A stretch of DNA of 64,000 nt, taken from Limnobacter alexandrii (GTDB taxonomy: Bacteria > Pseudomonadota > Gammaproteobacteria > Burkholderiales > Burkholderiaceae_B). Both the position numbers and the translations under genes were made by a program. Within the stretch, counting starts at the first letter, position 1. Every line of letters begins with the position of its first letter. The stretch lies in the NCBI RefSeq assembly GCF_005871185.1, contig NZ_SWKN01000009.1:186001-250000 (forward strand). Reading direction: 5' to 3'. This document shows positions 46,720 through 55,642 of this stretch, piece after piece. The notes under the pieces were generated by a model, which had not been told where the DNA came from, made no database searches, and was given only the letters and a program-made list of their open reading frames with translations.

Positions 46720-48777
46720 ATGAAAGACGATTATTTTCTCGCCGAGATCCTACAACAAGTAAATGCTAGGTCCCTAGCCACTTCAGATTTTTCCGAACCT
46801 GCTTTTGCATCTGTTGTAGCTGAGGCGTTGGTTGATTCAGGGGCTATACTTGGGTTCGAACCCGCTTTTTTCTCACATAAGGGCATGCGAGTCGACGGGT
46901 ATAACTATTCTGAAGAAGAAGCCACCCTTGATCTGTTTGTTGTCGATTTTCACGATGATCCTCAAGTGCAAAGCCTAACGCAGACGCAACTTGAAACTTT
47001 TTTGAAACGCGCCGAAACGTTCTTTGAGCGAGCCGTTGATAATGATCTTGCGTGGGAGGTTGATGTGGGAAGCAGCATCTGGAGCTTGGCTAGGCAACTC
47101 GCGCAGATGGGAGAGTCGATAGTTCGTATCAGGTTAAACGTTCTTTCTAATGCAAAACTCTCGAATAAGGTAAAGACACTTCCTACGAAAAAGAAAGGTG
47201 ATAGAGAGTGGGCTTTGAAGGTATGGGATCTGTTAGCGATTGGACGGATGCTGTCTACAGGAGAACCCGAACCTATCATTATCAACTTTAAAGAAATGTT
47301 TGGCAAAGGTCTCCCCTGCCTCCCCGCGAATTCGGGTGGAAATGAGCTTGATTCTTATCTGACCGTTATTCCAGGGGATTGGCTAGCAGAAATATACGAT
47401 CTGTACGGCGGTCGGCTTCTAGAGCAAAATGTACGGACGTTTCTTCAGGCCACTAGGGGCGTCAATAAGGGTATTCGAAAAACCATTCTTGAAGAGCCTC
47501 AAATGTTCTTTGCCTATAACAATGGCATTTCGGCTACTGCTGCAAAGGGAGAATTCGATGTGCAAGGCGAGCAAATTCTGCTCAACCGCCTTGAGAATCT
47601 GCAGATCGTCAATGGAGGCCAAACAACAGCATCAATTTTTAACGTCATGAAGCGGGATAAAGCAGAGAACCTTGATCGAGTGCGGGTACAGATGAAGCTC
47701 TCTGTGGTCCAGCCTGATTTAGTGGATGCAATCGTTCCACGAATCTCGCTTTTTGCAAACAGCCAAAACAAGGTAAGCGATGCCGACTTCTTCTCCAACC
47801 ATCCTTTTCACAGGCGTGTAGAAAACTTTTCGCGGAATGTATGGGCACCAGCTGGCGAGGGTACTCAGCAAATGACCCACTGGTTCTACGAGAGGGCAAG
47901 GGGGCAGTATAGCAATGCATCTGCATATCTGACGACCTCAAAAAAGAAGGAGTTTGAAGTTCAGAACCCTAGGAAACAATTGATTCATAAAACTGATATT
48001 GCCAAGGTATTGGTGACCATCATGTGTATGCCACACATAGTTAGCCAAGGGGCTCAAAAAAACTTCAAGTTTTTCGCTGAAAATGTTACCGGGCGATGGG
48101 GGGACGAAGGAGTTGCATTTGGTGAGGATTGGTTTAAGGGAATTATTGGGGCCACCATCGTCTTCCGGACTCTCGAACGTCTGGTGGGACAGGCGGATTG
48201 GTACGCGCAAGGTTACAGGGCCAATACTGTTACCTACTCAATTTCACTTTTGATTCACCGCCTCAAGAGCAAACAGATGGATATCGATTTCATGAAAATA
48301 TGGAATCGTCAAGCAACTTCCACCAGCCTTAACAAGGCCCTTCTGCGGATTGCACATCAGGTTCAATCAAGAATCATCAAGGCAGCAGATACTTACAAGG
48401 TCGTTAACGTGACCGAGTGGTGCAAGCGTGAAAAATGCTGGGAAGATATTTTGCAATCAGTCGAGGTCCTGCTCGACGGAGATCTGGCAAGAGATCTGGT
48501 TAATGCTCATGAAAAAGAGAGCGCTCAAAGATCTGCTAGACGAGAGCAAAAGGTTTTGAATGATATTGAGGCGCAAACTTATGTCGTTGGTCGCGGGGCC
48601 TCCTACTGGTCAAAGATACATCGATGGGCTAGTGAAGGTTTAAGTATGACACCGAGCGAAATTGATTTTCTTAGCCTTGCTGCGGCAATGTCAAGCAGGA
48701 AAATTCCTTCTGGTCCACAAAGCCAGAAAATCATACTTGCAGAGAAAAAAGCTCTATCTGATGGCTTTAAACCATAA
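46720..48777 (+). CDS. AIPR-family protein
   Basis: A 685-residue protein with the AIPR core at about 200-380: NVRTFLQATRGVNKGIRKTI, FFAYNNGISATA, LQIVNGGQTTASIF and QNKVSDADFFSNHPFHRRVE. AIPR proteins are named for abortive-infection phage resistance and recur in phage-defence and restriction loci; their biochemistry is poorly known. The N-terminus (RVDGYNYSEEEATLDLFVVDF) looks like the core of a restriction-endonuclease fold, so it may be a second nuclease. It is the last gene of the operon, converging on the methyltransferase gene 179 bases away. Confidence 0.87.
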   Translation: MKDDYFLAEILQQVNARSLATSDFSEPAFASVVAEALVDSGAILGFEPAFFSHKGMRVDGYNYSEEEATLDLFVVDFHDDPQVQSLTQTQLETFLKRAETFFERAVDNDLAWEVDVGSSIWSLARQLAQMGESIVRIRLNVLSNAKLSNKVKTLPTKKKGDREWALKVWDLLAIGRMLSTGEPEPIIINFKEMFGKGLPCLPANSGGNELDSYLTVIPGDWLAEIYDLYGGRLLEQNVRTFLQATRGVNKGIRKTILEEPQMFFAYNNGISATAAKGEFDVQGEQILLNRLENLQIVNGGQTTASIFNVMKRDKAENLDRVRVQMKLSVVQPDLVDAIVPRISLFANSQNKVSDADFFSNHPFHRRVENFSRNVWAPAGEGTQQMTHWFYERARGQYSNASAYLTTSKKKEFEVQNPRKQLIHKTDIAKVLVTIMCMPHIVSQGAQKNFKFFAENVTGRWGDEGVAFGEDWFKGIIGATIVFRTLERLVGQADWYAQGYRANTVTYSISLLIHRLKSKQMDIDFMKIWNRQATSTSLNKALLRIAHQVQSRIIKAADTYKVVNVTEWCKREKCWEDILQSVEVLLDGDLARDLVNAHEKESAQRSARREQKVLNDIEAQTYVVGRGASYWSKIHRWASEGLSMTPSEIDFLSLAAAMSSRKIPSGPQSQKIILAEKKALSDGFKP

Positions 48778-48956
48778 CTTAGCAAAAATGGAAATTTCCT
48801 TGCCTTTTGGAAAGTAAGTCAAGCCGATACGGCATGGTGATGGACCAATTTTATCCTATTTAAAATGCTCTCATTCTATTTTTAACATTGAGGATTGATC
48901 GCTTGTTTTCGTCGACTGTGAACTTTTGCAAACACCACGAGCATAATATTAAAAAC

Positions 48957-50510
48957 TCAACTTTGTCGATCAACCTGAATAAATTTAGCCACGATAGAAG
49001 CGATCTTGTTAGCCAATAGGGGAGGCACAGCATTACCAACTTGATGATATTGTTGAGTACGATTACCTTCAAAGAAGTAGTTGTCAGGAAAAGTTTGCAG
49101 TCTCGCAGCCTCGCGCACAGTTAAGCTGCGGCATTGCAGCGGGTCATAATGGATGAAGTAATGCCCGTCTTTCGATATATGGCTAGTAATTGTGGTTGAA
49201 GGTCGCGTTGCTACTTGGACGCGAAATCGATCTGCAAAGCTACCGCTTTCCCAGTTTTTGTGTTCGGGTCTCAACATCTCGAGATTGAAATCTAGATGTC
49301 CCTTTGGAGAAACCCCAAGCTCTTGAGCAAATAGAGCGGCATAAACATAGCGTCCAAGGTCGCTGCGCATGTGGCCTCGCGCTTCATGATTTAGCCAACA
49401 ACCAGCCAAACGATCATCCAGCAACCATTCGTCTAAAGTGGACACTCCTGTACGTCCATCATAATTAATGTCTCCACCCACATATCGGAGAGCTCCAATT
49501 TGTTCTGATCGAAAATCTGATTGACTGACCTTTGCGAGCGTAGGCTGCAAGGCGGGGCGTGATTGCTTAGCCAGATTCGCAGCATACCAACGAATTACAT
49601 TTTGCCAGTTTTGTACGCTGTCAACCTCCTTGCTAAGGCGGCTTCGCAAAGGCGGCAACTTGCCTATTGCTTGGGCCACACTCACATGTTCCTGAACAGG
49701 CGCCAACTTTGGGTGCGGCAAGCCAGAATTGAAGTCCTCCCTAATACCCAGCAGAATTACGCGATGTCTCGCCTGTGGGATGCCAAAATTTTCAGCACGG
49801 ATAATGTAGTCAGCGGGATTAATTGCAGATGGCTCATCATCAGCATGAAACTCGGTATCGCAAACAAGTGAACAGATACGATACTTTAGGTCGTGCTTTG
49901 CCAGACCAAGGGCTTCACCCGGGGCTGCCAAGTCCCGCAGAATTGAGTGAAAAATATGTTCGTTCCCGACCTTGGCAGAAAGGATACCCTTCACGTTTTC
50001 CATTACGAATATCGCTGGCTGATAGCGACCAATGATATTGAGATATTCACGATACAGGAAGTGACGGTGATCTTCCTCGGCTTTGTATTCGTTGTTACCC
50101 TTGTTGCGCGACCGTCCCGCCAGCGAGTAGGCTTGGCAAGGGGGGCCCCCAATCAATACCCAAGGCTGTTCATGACCCAGTTCTTTCCTATCCAGAATGT
50201 CGTAAAGGTGGGTATTGCCCGCAATACTACCCAGCTCAATAATTTGAGCTTCAGCATTCGCATGAGCCCAAGCATTCTCGCTACCCTTGCTCACGGGCGA
50301 GGTACTTTGCCCGAGACAATAAGAAAAATAGTCTTTCAGCATTTCTGGCTTATTACGGCTTAGATAACGATAAAAAGCTCGTAGACGAAGTGTCTGCCGA
50401 GCAACTGGATCTTTCTCGGCAGAGACTACGATATCGAATTCACTATCGTGACTCGCAAAACCTTCACCCAAACCACCTGGGCCTGCAAACAAATCGACAA
50501 CTAAGGTCAT
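48957..50510 (-). CDS. dcm: DNA (cytosine-5)-methyltransferase
   Basis: C5-cytosine methyltransferase of 517 residues. Motif I is DLFAGPGGLGEGF, motif IV is GGPPCQAYS with nucleophile C125, motif VI is MENVK (170-174), motif VIII is QARHRVILLG, motif IX is REAARLQTFPD and motif X is YHQVGNAVPP. The target-recognition region lies between about 290 and 440, and its sequence specificity cannot be read. A long insert between motifs I and IV is typical of one Dcm subgroup. Divergent from vsr (53 bases) and convergent with the AIPR gene. It is the likely modification enzyme of the island. Confidence 0.93.
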   Translation of the reverse strand: MTLVVDLFAGPGGLGEGFASHDSEFDIVVSAEKDPVARQTLRLRAFYRYLSRNKPEMLKDYFSYCLGQSTSPVSKGSENAWAHANAEAQIIELGSIAGNTHLYDILDRKELGHEQPWVLIGGPPCQAYSLAGRSRNKGNNEYKAEEDHRHFLYREYLNIIGRYQPAIFVMENVKGILSAKVGNEHIFHSILRDLAAPGEALGLAKHDLKYRICSLVCDTEFHADDEPSAINPADYIIRAENFGIPQARHRVILLGIREDFNSGLPHPKLAPVQEHVSVAQAIGKLPPLRSRLSKEVDSVQNWQNVIRWYAANLAKQSRPALQPTLAKVSQSDFRSEQIGALRYVGGDINYDGRTGVSTLDEWLLDDRLAGCWLNHEARGHMRSDLGRYVYAALFAQELGVSPKGHLDFNLEMLRPEHKNWESGSFADRFRVQVATRPSTTITSHISKDGHYFIHYDPLQCRSLTVREAARLQTFPDNYFFEGNRTQQYHQVGNAVPPLLANKIASIVAKFIQVDRQS

Positions 50511-50563
50511 AAGACTACAATAGAATTTATTTGGGTCATAAAGATATCAGGAATGATGGCCGA

Positions 50564-51001
50564 ATGACAGATATTGTAGATAAGCAAACTCGCTCCAGAA
50601 TGATGAGCAATATTCAGAGTGCAGATACAAAACCAGAAATGGCAGTACGCCGCATACTTTACAGTGCCGGTTTACGCTATCGACTTCATGTCCCTACTCT
50701 GCCTGGCAAACCCGACATAGTCATGCAAAGGTATAAGCTTTGCATTTTCGTTCACGGATGTTTTTGGCACCGTCACTTCAACTGTAAGTATGCTTCGACG
50801 CCTGCTACTCGCAGTGAGTTTTGGCAAAAAAAGTTCATGCAGAACAGCTTGCGGGATCGAGCAGCTGTTGATGCACTGAAAGAACAGGGATGGCGTGTGT
50901 TCATACTTTGGGAATGCGGAATTAAAAAGCAATCTTTAGATTGGTTGCCAAGCGTTGTAGCCAGTCCTGTCAATTCGCTCGAATGGCCTCAACTCAACTA
51001 G
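50564..51001 (+). CDS. vsr: Very short patch repair (Vsr) mismatch endonuclease
   Basis: A 145-residue nuclease that nicks at T:G mismatches produced by deamination of 5-methylcytosine. DIVDKQTRSRMMSNIQSADT, the catalytic Asp in LPGKPDIV, and FVHGCFWHRHFNC with zinc/His ligands match Vsr. Its presence beside dcm shows that the island's methyltransferase makes 5-methylcytosine at a site that needs deamination repair. ATG 50564 is preferred since Vsr proteins start close to DxVDKxTRSxMM; the open frame extends to TTG 50531. Confidence 0.93.
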   Translation: MTDIVDKQTRSRMMSNIQSADTKPEMAVRRILYSAGLRYRLHVPTLPGKPDIVMQRYKLCIFVHGCFWHRHFNCKYASTPATRSEFWQKKFMQNSLRDRAAVDALKEQGWRVFILWECGIKKQSLDWLPSVVASPVNSLEWPQLN

Positions 51002-51049
51002 TAGAGACCAGTTACCCTCACGACATCGGAATCACAATCCTCCTCATAC

Positions 51050-51994
51050 TTATCCCTTAAACACAACTTTCCGGTGATACTTCAAATATTCCTCACGCCG
51101 AGCATTCCTGAATTTTTCTGGGAGAAACCTTTCTTCCTCCAGCCCAAGACATTTCCTAGCAGATTGACTAAGTATCGATGACTTCAACACACGCCACTCT
51201 TCATCGAACGCCACTAGGCCAGCGTCAAACGCTGCATCCCAAAGTGATGATAATAAAAGCCCATTATCACAACATCCTCTAGCATCTGGATTATTTTCAC
51301 AGTGCGCCCAAGGCTGTATATGCGATGCGATCAATAGCTCTTTGCCCTCGATGCCCGACATCCAACAAACCTCACCGGCGATATCTAGAAGAGCTGATCG
51401 AAAAGCTCCCTGACCAAAACGAACCTTGACCACTGCCTCCCGTTCGCCTGCACTAAGGTTCGTGGTATCACTTTCCAGCGTTCTTTGAACATTGTCAGTA
51501 ATCATTGATGAATTAGGCGCCTGCGGTTGTGCAGCCTTGGAATCAGTAACCAAGCGCTCGGCCTCTTTAACCGTAAACGACTCTTTGATAGAAAAATACC
51601 AGTTCAAAACACGTTGAAATTCTGCCGGAGTCGAGACAGAGACACGCATAGCAGAATTAAATTTTGGATTGATAGACGGCAACCGGGCGGCCGACGAAGA
51701 CAAACCCTTATCGCCAGTTTTACCTTGATATCCCATGGGATACCTTTCTGTGACAATCGCCTGAGGAAAGGTATTTTCAGGAAAAATATCGCCCGAGACC
51801 GATCTCTGATTCATATAAATGGTCACTCCATTTTGAGTGCCCTTTCTTACAATCGCGATATGTCTACCTGAGCGACCAAATCGGTATGTTTTATCAACAT
51901 GTGCCACACCTTTCTTAGGTCCAATTTCGGCAAAAAATGGCGTGATGCCATCTATCTTCTCGGTAATAGTTTTTGCAATCTCAGGGGTAATCAT
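51050..51994 (-). CDS. HNH endonuclease (restriction-type)
   Basis: A 314-residue protein. The C-terminal HNH_2-type domain reads FRSALLDIAGEVCWMSG, then LLIASHIQPWAHC, DNGLLLSSLWDAAFDAG, with the HNH histidine in SHIQPW and the following Asp-Asn-Gly. The N-terminal 180 residues are unrecognised and may bind DNA or modified bases. It lies convergent with vsr, so it could be the cleaving partner for the Dcm or an independent nuclease. ATG 51994 has GGAAG six bases upstream; the frame extends to TTG 52057. Confidence 0.8.
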   Translation of the reverse strand: MITPEIAKTITEKIDGITPFFAEIGPKKGVAHVDKTYRFGRSGRHIAIVRKGTQNGVTIYMNQRSVSGDIFPENTFPQAIVTERYPMGYQGKTGDKGLSSSAARLPSINPKFNSAMRVSVSTPAEFQRVLNWYFSIKESFTVKEAERLVTDSKAAQPQAPNSSMITDNVQRTLESDTTNLSAGEREAVVKVRFGQGAFRSALLDIAGEVCWMSGIEGKELLIASHIQPWAHCENNPDARGCCDNGLLLSSLWDAAFDAGLVAFDEEWRVLKSSILSQSARKCLGLEEERFLPEKFRNARREEYLKYHRKVVFKG

Positions 51995-52118
51995 TAAATC
52001 TTCCGCGTATATCGAAGTTGTCTTCTCAATCAGATTTCGATTGACGTTGTGGAGCAATATAAATTTCGCTTAGCCAAGTCATTCACAAGGCAAGCGAAAC
52101 ATCGATCAAAAAAATATG

Positions 52119-52535
52119 TTATCGAATCGAGGTTGTTTCTGTTCTCTTTTCTTGAGCACTTTCTTTTTCAAGAGTGATGGTAGTCGTATTCGGGTACTGC
52201 CACATGGCCCCAGTCACCATGTCGGTAATACCCAAATCGATAAATACCCCACCCACGACACCTGCCGTGTCAGCTGAGCTTACCAAGCGGGTAATCTTCT
52301 GGGCATGCCCTTCAGCCTGACACTTCACCAAAATATCGTCCTTATCCTTACCCACAGTCACTGTGTTATTTCGGGCATTGATCGATCCAATTTCACCATC
52401 ACCATCACGACTCAAAGTACACCGTGTTTCTTGGGGATCCAAGTTAAAAACCAAGGTTTGGCTAGTACCTTTGGTGATCGATGCACAACCAGTGGCAAAC
52501 AACACAACAAGCAACGCCGGGACATATATCTTCAT
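52119..52535 (-). CDS. Small lipoprotein
   Basis: A 138-residue lipoprotein. The signal peptide MKIYVPALLVVLFATGC ends in a lipobox Cys and is followed by ASITKGTSQTL. The mature part is beta-rich (TRCTLSRDGDGEIGSI, VKCQAEGHAQK), like small PEGA-like envelope lipoproteins of unknown function. The longer open frame to 52634 lacks a signal sequence, so ATG 52535 is the start. It is an ordinary cell-envelope gene sitting inside the defence island and may be unrelated cargo. Confidence 0.78.
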   Translation of the reverse strand: MKIYVPALLVVLFATGCASITKGTSQTLVFNLDPQETRCTLSRDGDGEIGSINARNNTVTVGKDKDDILVKCQAEGHAQKITRLVSSADTAGVVGGVFIDLGITDMVTGAMWQYPNTTTITLEKESAQEKRTETTSIR

Positions 52536-52651
52536 GGTGGGTCTCAAATAAAGAGGGTTATGCAGCCAATTCTGTTGGCGGCTGTCTGGGAATATCCCCA
52601 AACATGAACCCAGTTTGAACACCATGAAGCTCACAGCATGAGCCTGCTCAT

Positions 52652-54298
52652 TTAATTGTTACTTTCACCCAACAACAGCCCGGCCGCCTCTTGTGTCATC
52701 ACCAAAGCCAACCGCAGCCTGGCTCTACTCATCCCCACAAAAAGTCGTCGCTTTCGGTTTTCATCCAGCTCCTGAAAATCAAGCTCGGTGAGCACCACGC
52801 AGTTTGCGGACCGCCCCTTGAATCGAAATACTGTGTCGGCCAACACCTCGCCATCCGAATACTCAAAATCTCCGGACACTGTTCGCCCAACAATCTTTTT
52901 AAGACAATGCTTCCCTATCAAATCATGTTTAAGCAAATCACTAGATTCCGCGCCTTTCACTGTTAGCAATGCAATTTCGTCCTTCACATGCCCCTCGGCC
53001 AACAACTGCGTAAGTACTTTTTCAGTGGCTTTCAGTAAGGAATCAATATTGCCTGCCTCGAAAACTTCAAGAATTGACGGCAGCCCCTCCACCACACTTC
53101 TGCTAACAATTGGCTGGGCAGCCAAGCCAAATTCATTGATATGGTCAGTCACAATTCGCGGACAACGATAAGTCACCTGGTGATCAATTTTTATCCAACC
53201 ACCAAAGTCTGCACTCACTCTTGAATATAGTTTTTGGTTTTCATCCATCAAAACAATCAAGCGCCCACCGGGCTTACAAAGCTTAAACAAGGTGTTCAGC
53301 CACAGAGCCTCAAAGTCTTGGGCCTCATCAATCAGCAAAACGTCTACGCTGTTTGCAAACTGCTCAACATGGTCGGCAAAGTATTCTGCACTCTGCTCAA
53401 AGCCTGGGGCACTTGGCTTGTAATCGAAACCATTTGACTCGTACAGCACACGTGCCAATTCGTGAAAAGTTGTACAGGTATCTGGCCGCCCAGTCGCCTT
53501 TTTCATGTCTTCCGCCAAGTTACGGTTAAAGCACACATACAACGCGGCTTGGCCAACAGACTCTGCGGCAGCCAGCTCGTCGAGTGCCAACTGTGTTTTG
53601 CCCGATCCAGCGGTGGCATTAATCAACAAACGAAACGGCGCTCCGCTCATCTGGCCTACCCATTCCGACAAGCCAGCAGCCTGCTCTATGTAAGCTGATT
53701 TGGCTAAGCCACCCAAAAAGCCGATGTCATAGCGTACGTTCAGTTGATTGGTTAAAAAGGCGGAAATTAAAACTGCATCAGCACATGTGTGTCTGGCGGT
53801 AGCTCTTTCAGTGAGCACATGCTGCACAATCTCTGGCAGCACATCCGCTTGTGGTTGGTCAACAACTCGGTCTGCTGGAATTCCAACAATTGATTTGTCT
53901 TTGATTGTGTAATCAGGGCAATACATCAACAAATCAATATCAAGTTTTTGGCCACTTCGGTTTTCAAAAGCGGTTTGCAAATTTTCCAAGTTTCGGTTCA
54001 TTTGCATATTCACGCTTTTTTGCTGAGCGCCATACAACTTACTAACACCATCCTTGCCTTCAAGCAGGCCACCATTCTTTTGTTCAATTAACAAAAGGCG
54101 GCCAGTTGGGCTCAACACAATGAAATCGATTTCACCCAGAAACGTTTTGTCGCAATTCTGAGTAGCCCAGTGCACCGAGTGAAATACTTTGAAGTGAGGA
54201 GGAAGGTACTCAGCCAACAGCTGCGCAGTTTTGAATTCATTGCGCTTTTTAGCGGGTACCGGGCCGACTAAATCTGCAGAGGGAATAAGTTCAGCCAT
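52652..54298 (-). CDS. NERD-nuclease / SF1 helicase fusion protein
   Basis: A 548-residue protein. The N-terminal NERD domain shows GEID (55-58) and IEQK (71-74), a restriction-nuclease-like active site. The helicase part has NATAGSGKT with Walker A ending at 235, LLIDEAQDF, DENQKLY, TYRCPR and a C-terminal GMSRARLRLALVM, as in UvrD-like or DUF2075 helicases. It should unwind and cut DNA. It lies 27 bases downstream of the WYL regulator gene and is probably controlled by it. NERD-helicase proteins occur in several phage-defence islands. Confidence 0.85.
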   Translation of the reverse strand: MAELIPSADLVGPVPAKKRNEFKTAQLLAEYLPPHFKVFHSVHWATQNCDKTFLGEIDFIVLSPTGRLLLIEQKNGGLLEGKDGVSKLYGAQQKSVNMQMNRNLENLQTAFENRSGQKLDIDLLMYCPDYTIKDKSIVGIPADRVVDQPQADVLPEIVQHVLTERATARHTCADAVLISAFLTNQLNVRYDIGFLGGLAKSAYIEQAAGLSEWVGQMSGAPFRLLINATAGSGKTQLALDELAAAESVGQAALYVCFNRNLAEDMKKATGRPDTCTTFHELARVLYESNGFDYKPSAPGFEQSAEYFADHVEQFANSVDVLLIDEAQDFEALWLNTLFKLCKPGGRLIVLMDENQKLYSRVSADFGGWIKIDHQVTYRCPRIVTDHINEFGLAAQPIVSRSVVEGLPSILEVFEAGNIDSLLKATEKVLTQLLAEGHVKDEIALLTVKGAESSDLLKHDLIGKHCLKKIVGRTVSGDFEYSDGEVLADTVFRFKGRSANCVVLTELDFQELDENRKRRLFVGMSRARLRLALVMTQEAAGLLLGESNN

Positions 54299-54325
54299 GA
54301 TGGGTTACCCAGTCAAATAAGCGCA

Positions 54326-55291
54326 TCACAAATTCTCTAGCCCTTCTTCAAGTGCCTTACGCACTCGATCGCGAACCGAAGGCGGCGACACAACTTTTAC
54401 GAAGGGAACATGGCGCAATATATCCATCACCAGCTCAGTCGGGTTGCTGAACGGTACTTTAAGGCGGTAAACGCCATTTGTAAGAAACGTGGACTCTTGC
54501 TTTGGGTGCCATGTTTCTTTGCTAACCCACTGCGCCCGCGGTGCGGTAAATTCCAACTCGGCGTATTCAATGTCTTTACCGGTGAATGCACCATAACCGG
54601 AATCTAAAATTTCCTGCATTTCAGCTTCATTCATGTCGTGCGCTACAGACTCGCCAATCTCGACGCGCTGAATCGCATCCAAGCCAAAACTTCGTAACTC
54701 ATTACGTAGGTGGCACCAAGCGTCCAAATACCAATTTTCTCGATAGTGCGTAAGGCACTGCGGCGACACCTCACGGCGAACCACATCCCCGCGATTTCTG
54801 TTGTGGTGATCAATGATTATTCGGCGGCGCTGCACCACGGCTGTAGCAATCGGCGTGAAATGTTTTGGTTCGTAGGCTCGGGCGGCAACCTTCTGTATTC
54901 GAATTCGCCTTTGAACTGAATCTGCAGACAAACCCTCGCGTTCCAACAAGCTTTTTAGCCGCGAAAGTAAGGGCTCTACATGGGGCGTTAGTAACCCCGG
55001 GCCAAGCGAGGAAAGCAATTGTTGCATTGTTAGCAATGCGTGAATTTCAGCTGCGCTGAACCACAAGCCTGGAAGTTCATAGGCATCGCCCACACCTTGC
55101 TGTGCAAAACGATAACCACCCGCGTCCCTGTCCCACACCACTGGCGCATTCAAACGGTCTCGCAGGTATTCGAGATCACGCTTGAATGTCGCTGGTGAAA
55201 TTCCCAATTCTTGAAGAAACACATCAACAGCAACCACCTTGCGTTCATTCAGCATGCGGTCGATTTTATAAAGTCGCTCGGTACGGTCCAT
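54326..55291 (-). CDS. WYL-domain transcriptional regulator
   Basis: A 321-residue regulator. The N-terminal winged helix (RLYKIDRMLNERKVVAVDVF, then ISPATFKRDLEYLRDRL) binds DNA. The WYL domain at about 145-230 contains REVSPQCLTHYRENWYLDAWC, with the Arg and aromatic ligand-binding positions. A WCX-type C-terminal domain ends the protein. WYL regulators frequently control phage-defence operons (BrxR and CapW are examples), keeping them silent until infection. It is co-directional with the NERD-helicase gene. Possible operator repeats lie in the 351-base upstream region. Confidence 0.9.
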   Translation of the reverse strand: MDRTERLYKIDRMLNERKVVAVDVFLQELGISPATFKRDLEYLRDRLNAPVVWDRDAGGYRFAQQGVGDAYELPGLWFSAAEIHALLTMQQLLSSLGPGLLTPHVEPLLSRLKSLLEREGLSADSVQRRIRIQKVAARAYEPKHFTPIATAVVQRRRIIIDHHNRNRGDVVRREVSPQCLTHYRENWYLDAWCHLRNELRSFGLDAIQRVEIGESVAHDMNEAEMQEILDSGYGAFTGKDIEYAELEFTAPRAQWVSKETWHPKQESTFLTNGVYRLKVPFSNPTELVMDILRHVPFVKVVSPPSVRDRVRKALEEGLENL

Positions 55292-55642
55292 GTGCTCTCG
55301 GCTATTGTTGGTATTTTTGCTCAGCGTTCATTGTGTTGCCCTTAGCTGAATAACAGCTGACAAATACTAAAAATACTTACTGTCTGGTTCTCTTATGAGC
55401 CAGTTGTATTTGCTGCTATTTGTACCTGCTATAACGAGAAAATAGATTTGCAGTCACGGAGCATTCTCGGCCACCACTTTATCCGGAACGCTATGCCTAA
55501 AAAAACTAAGACATTGATTAATAAAGACAACATCACTACATAGAATGTATCCACTCCCTTACAGGCGAACATCCACGTAAACCACTATGATGGAAGAAAA
55601 TGCAATATCTAAAATCCCAAGACCTTACTCGGACCGCTACTC
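55292..55642. promoter_or_regulatory. Divergent control region between WYL regulator and BLUF gene
   Basis: 351 AT-rich bases with no gene. It must hold promoters in both directions. An inverted repeat AGCTG-AATAA-CAGCT lies at 55344-55358, 53 bases before the WYL start, and could be an autoregulatory site. TATAAC at 55430 is a possible -10 for rightward transcription but lacks a good -35. Confidence 0.4.
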
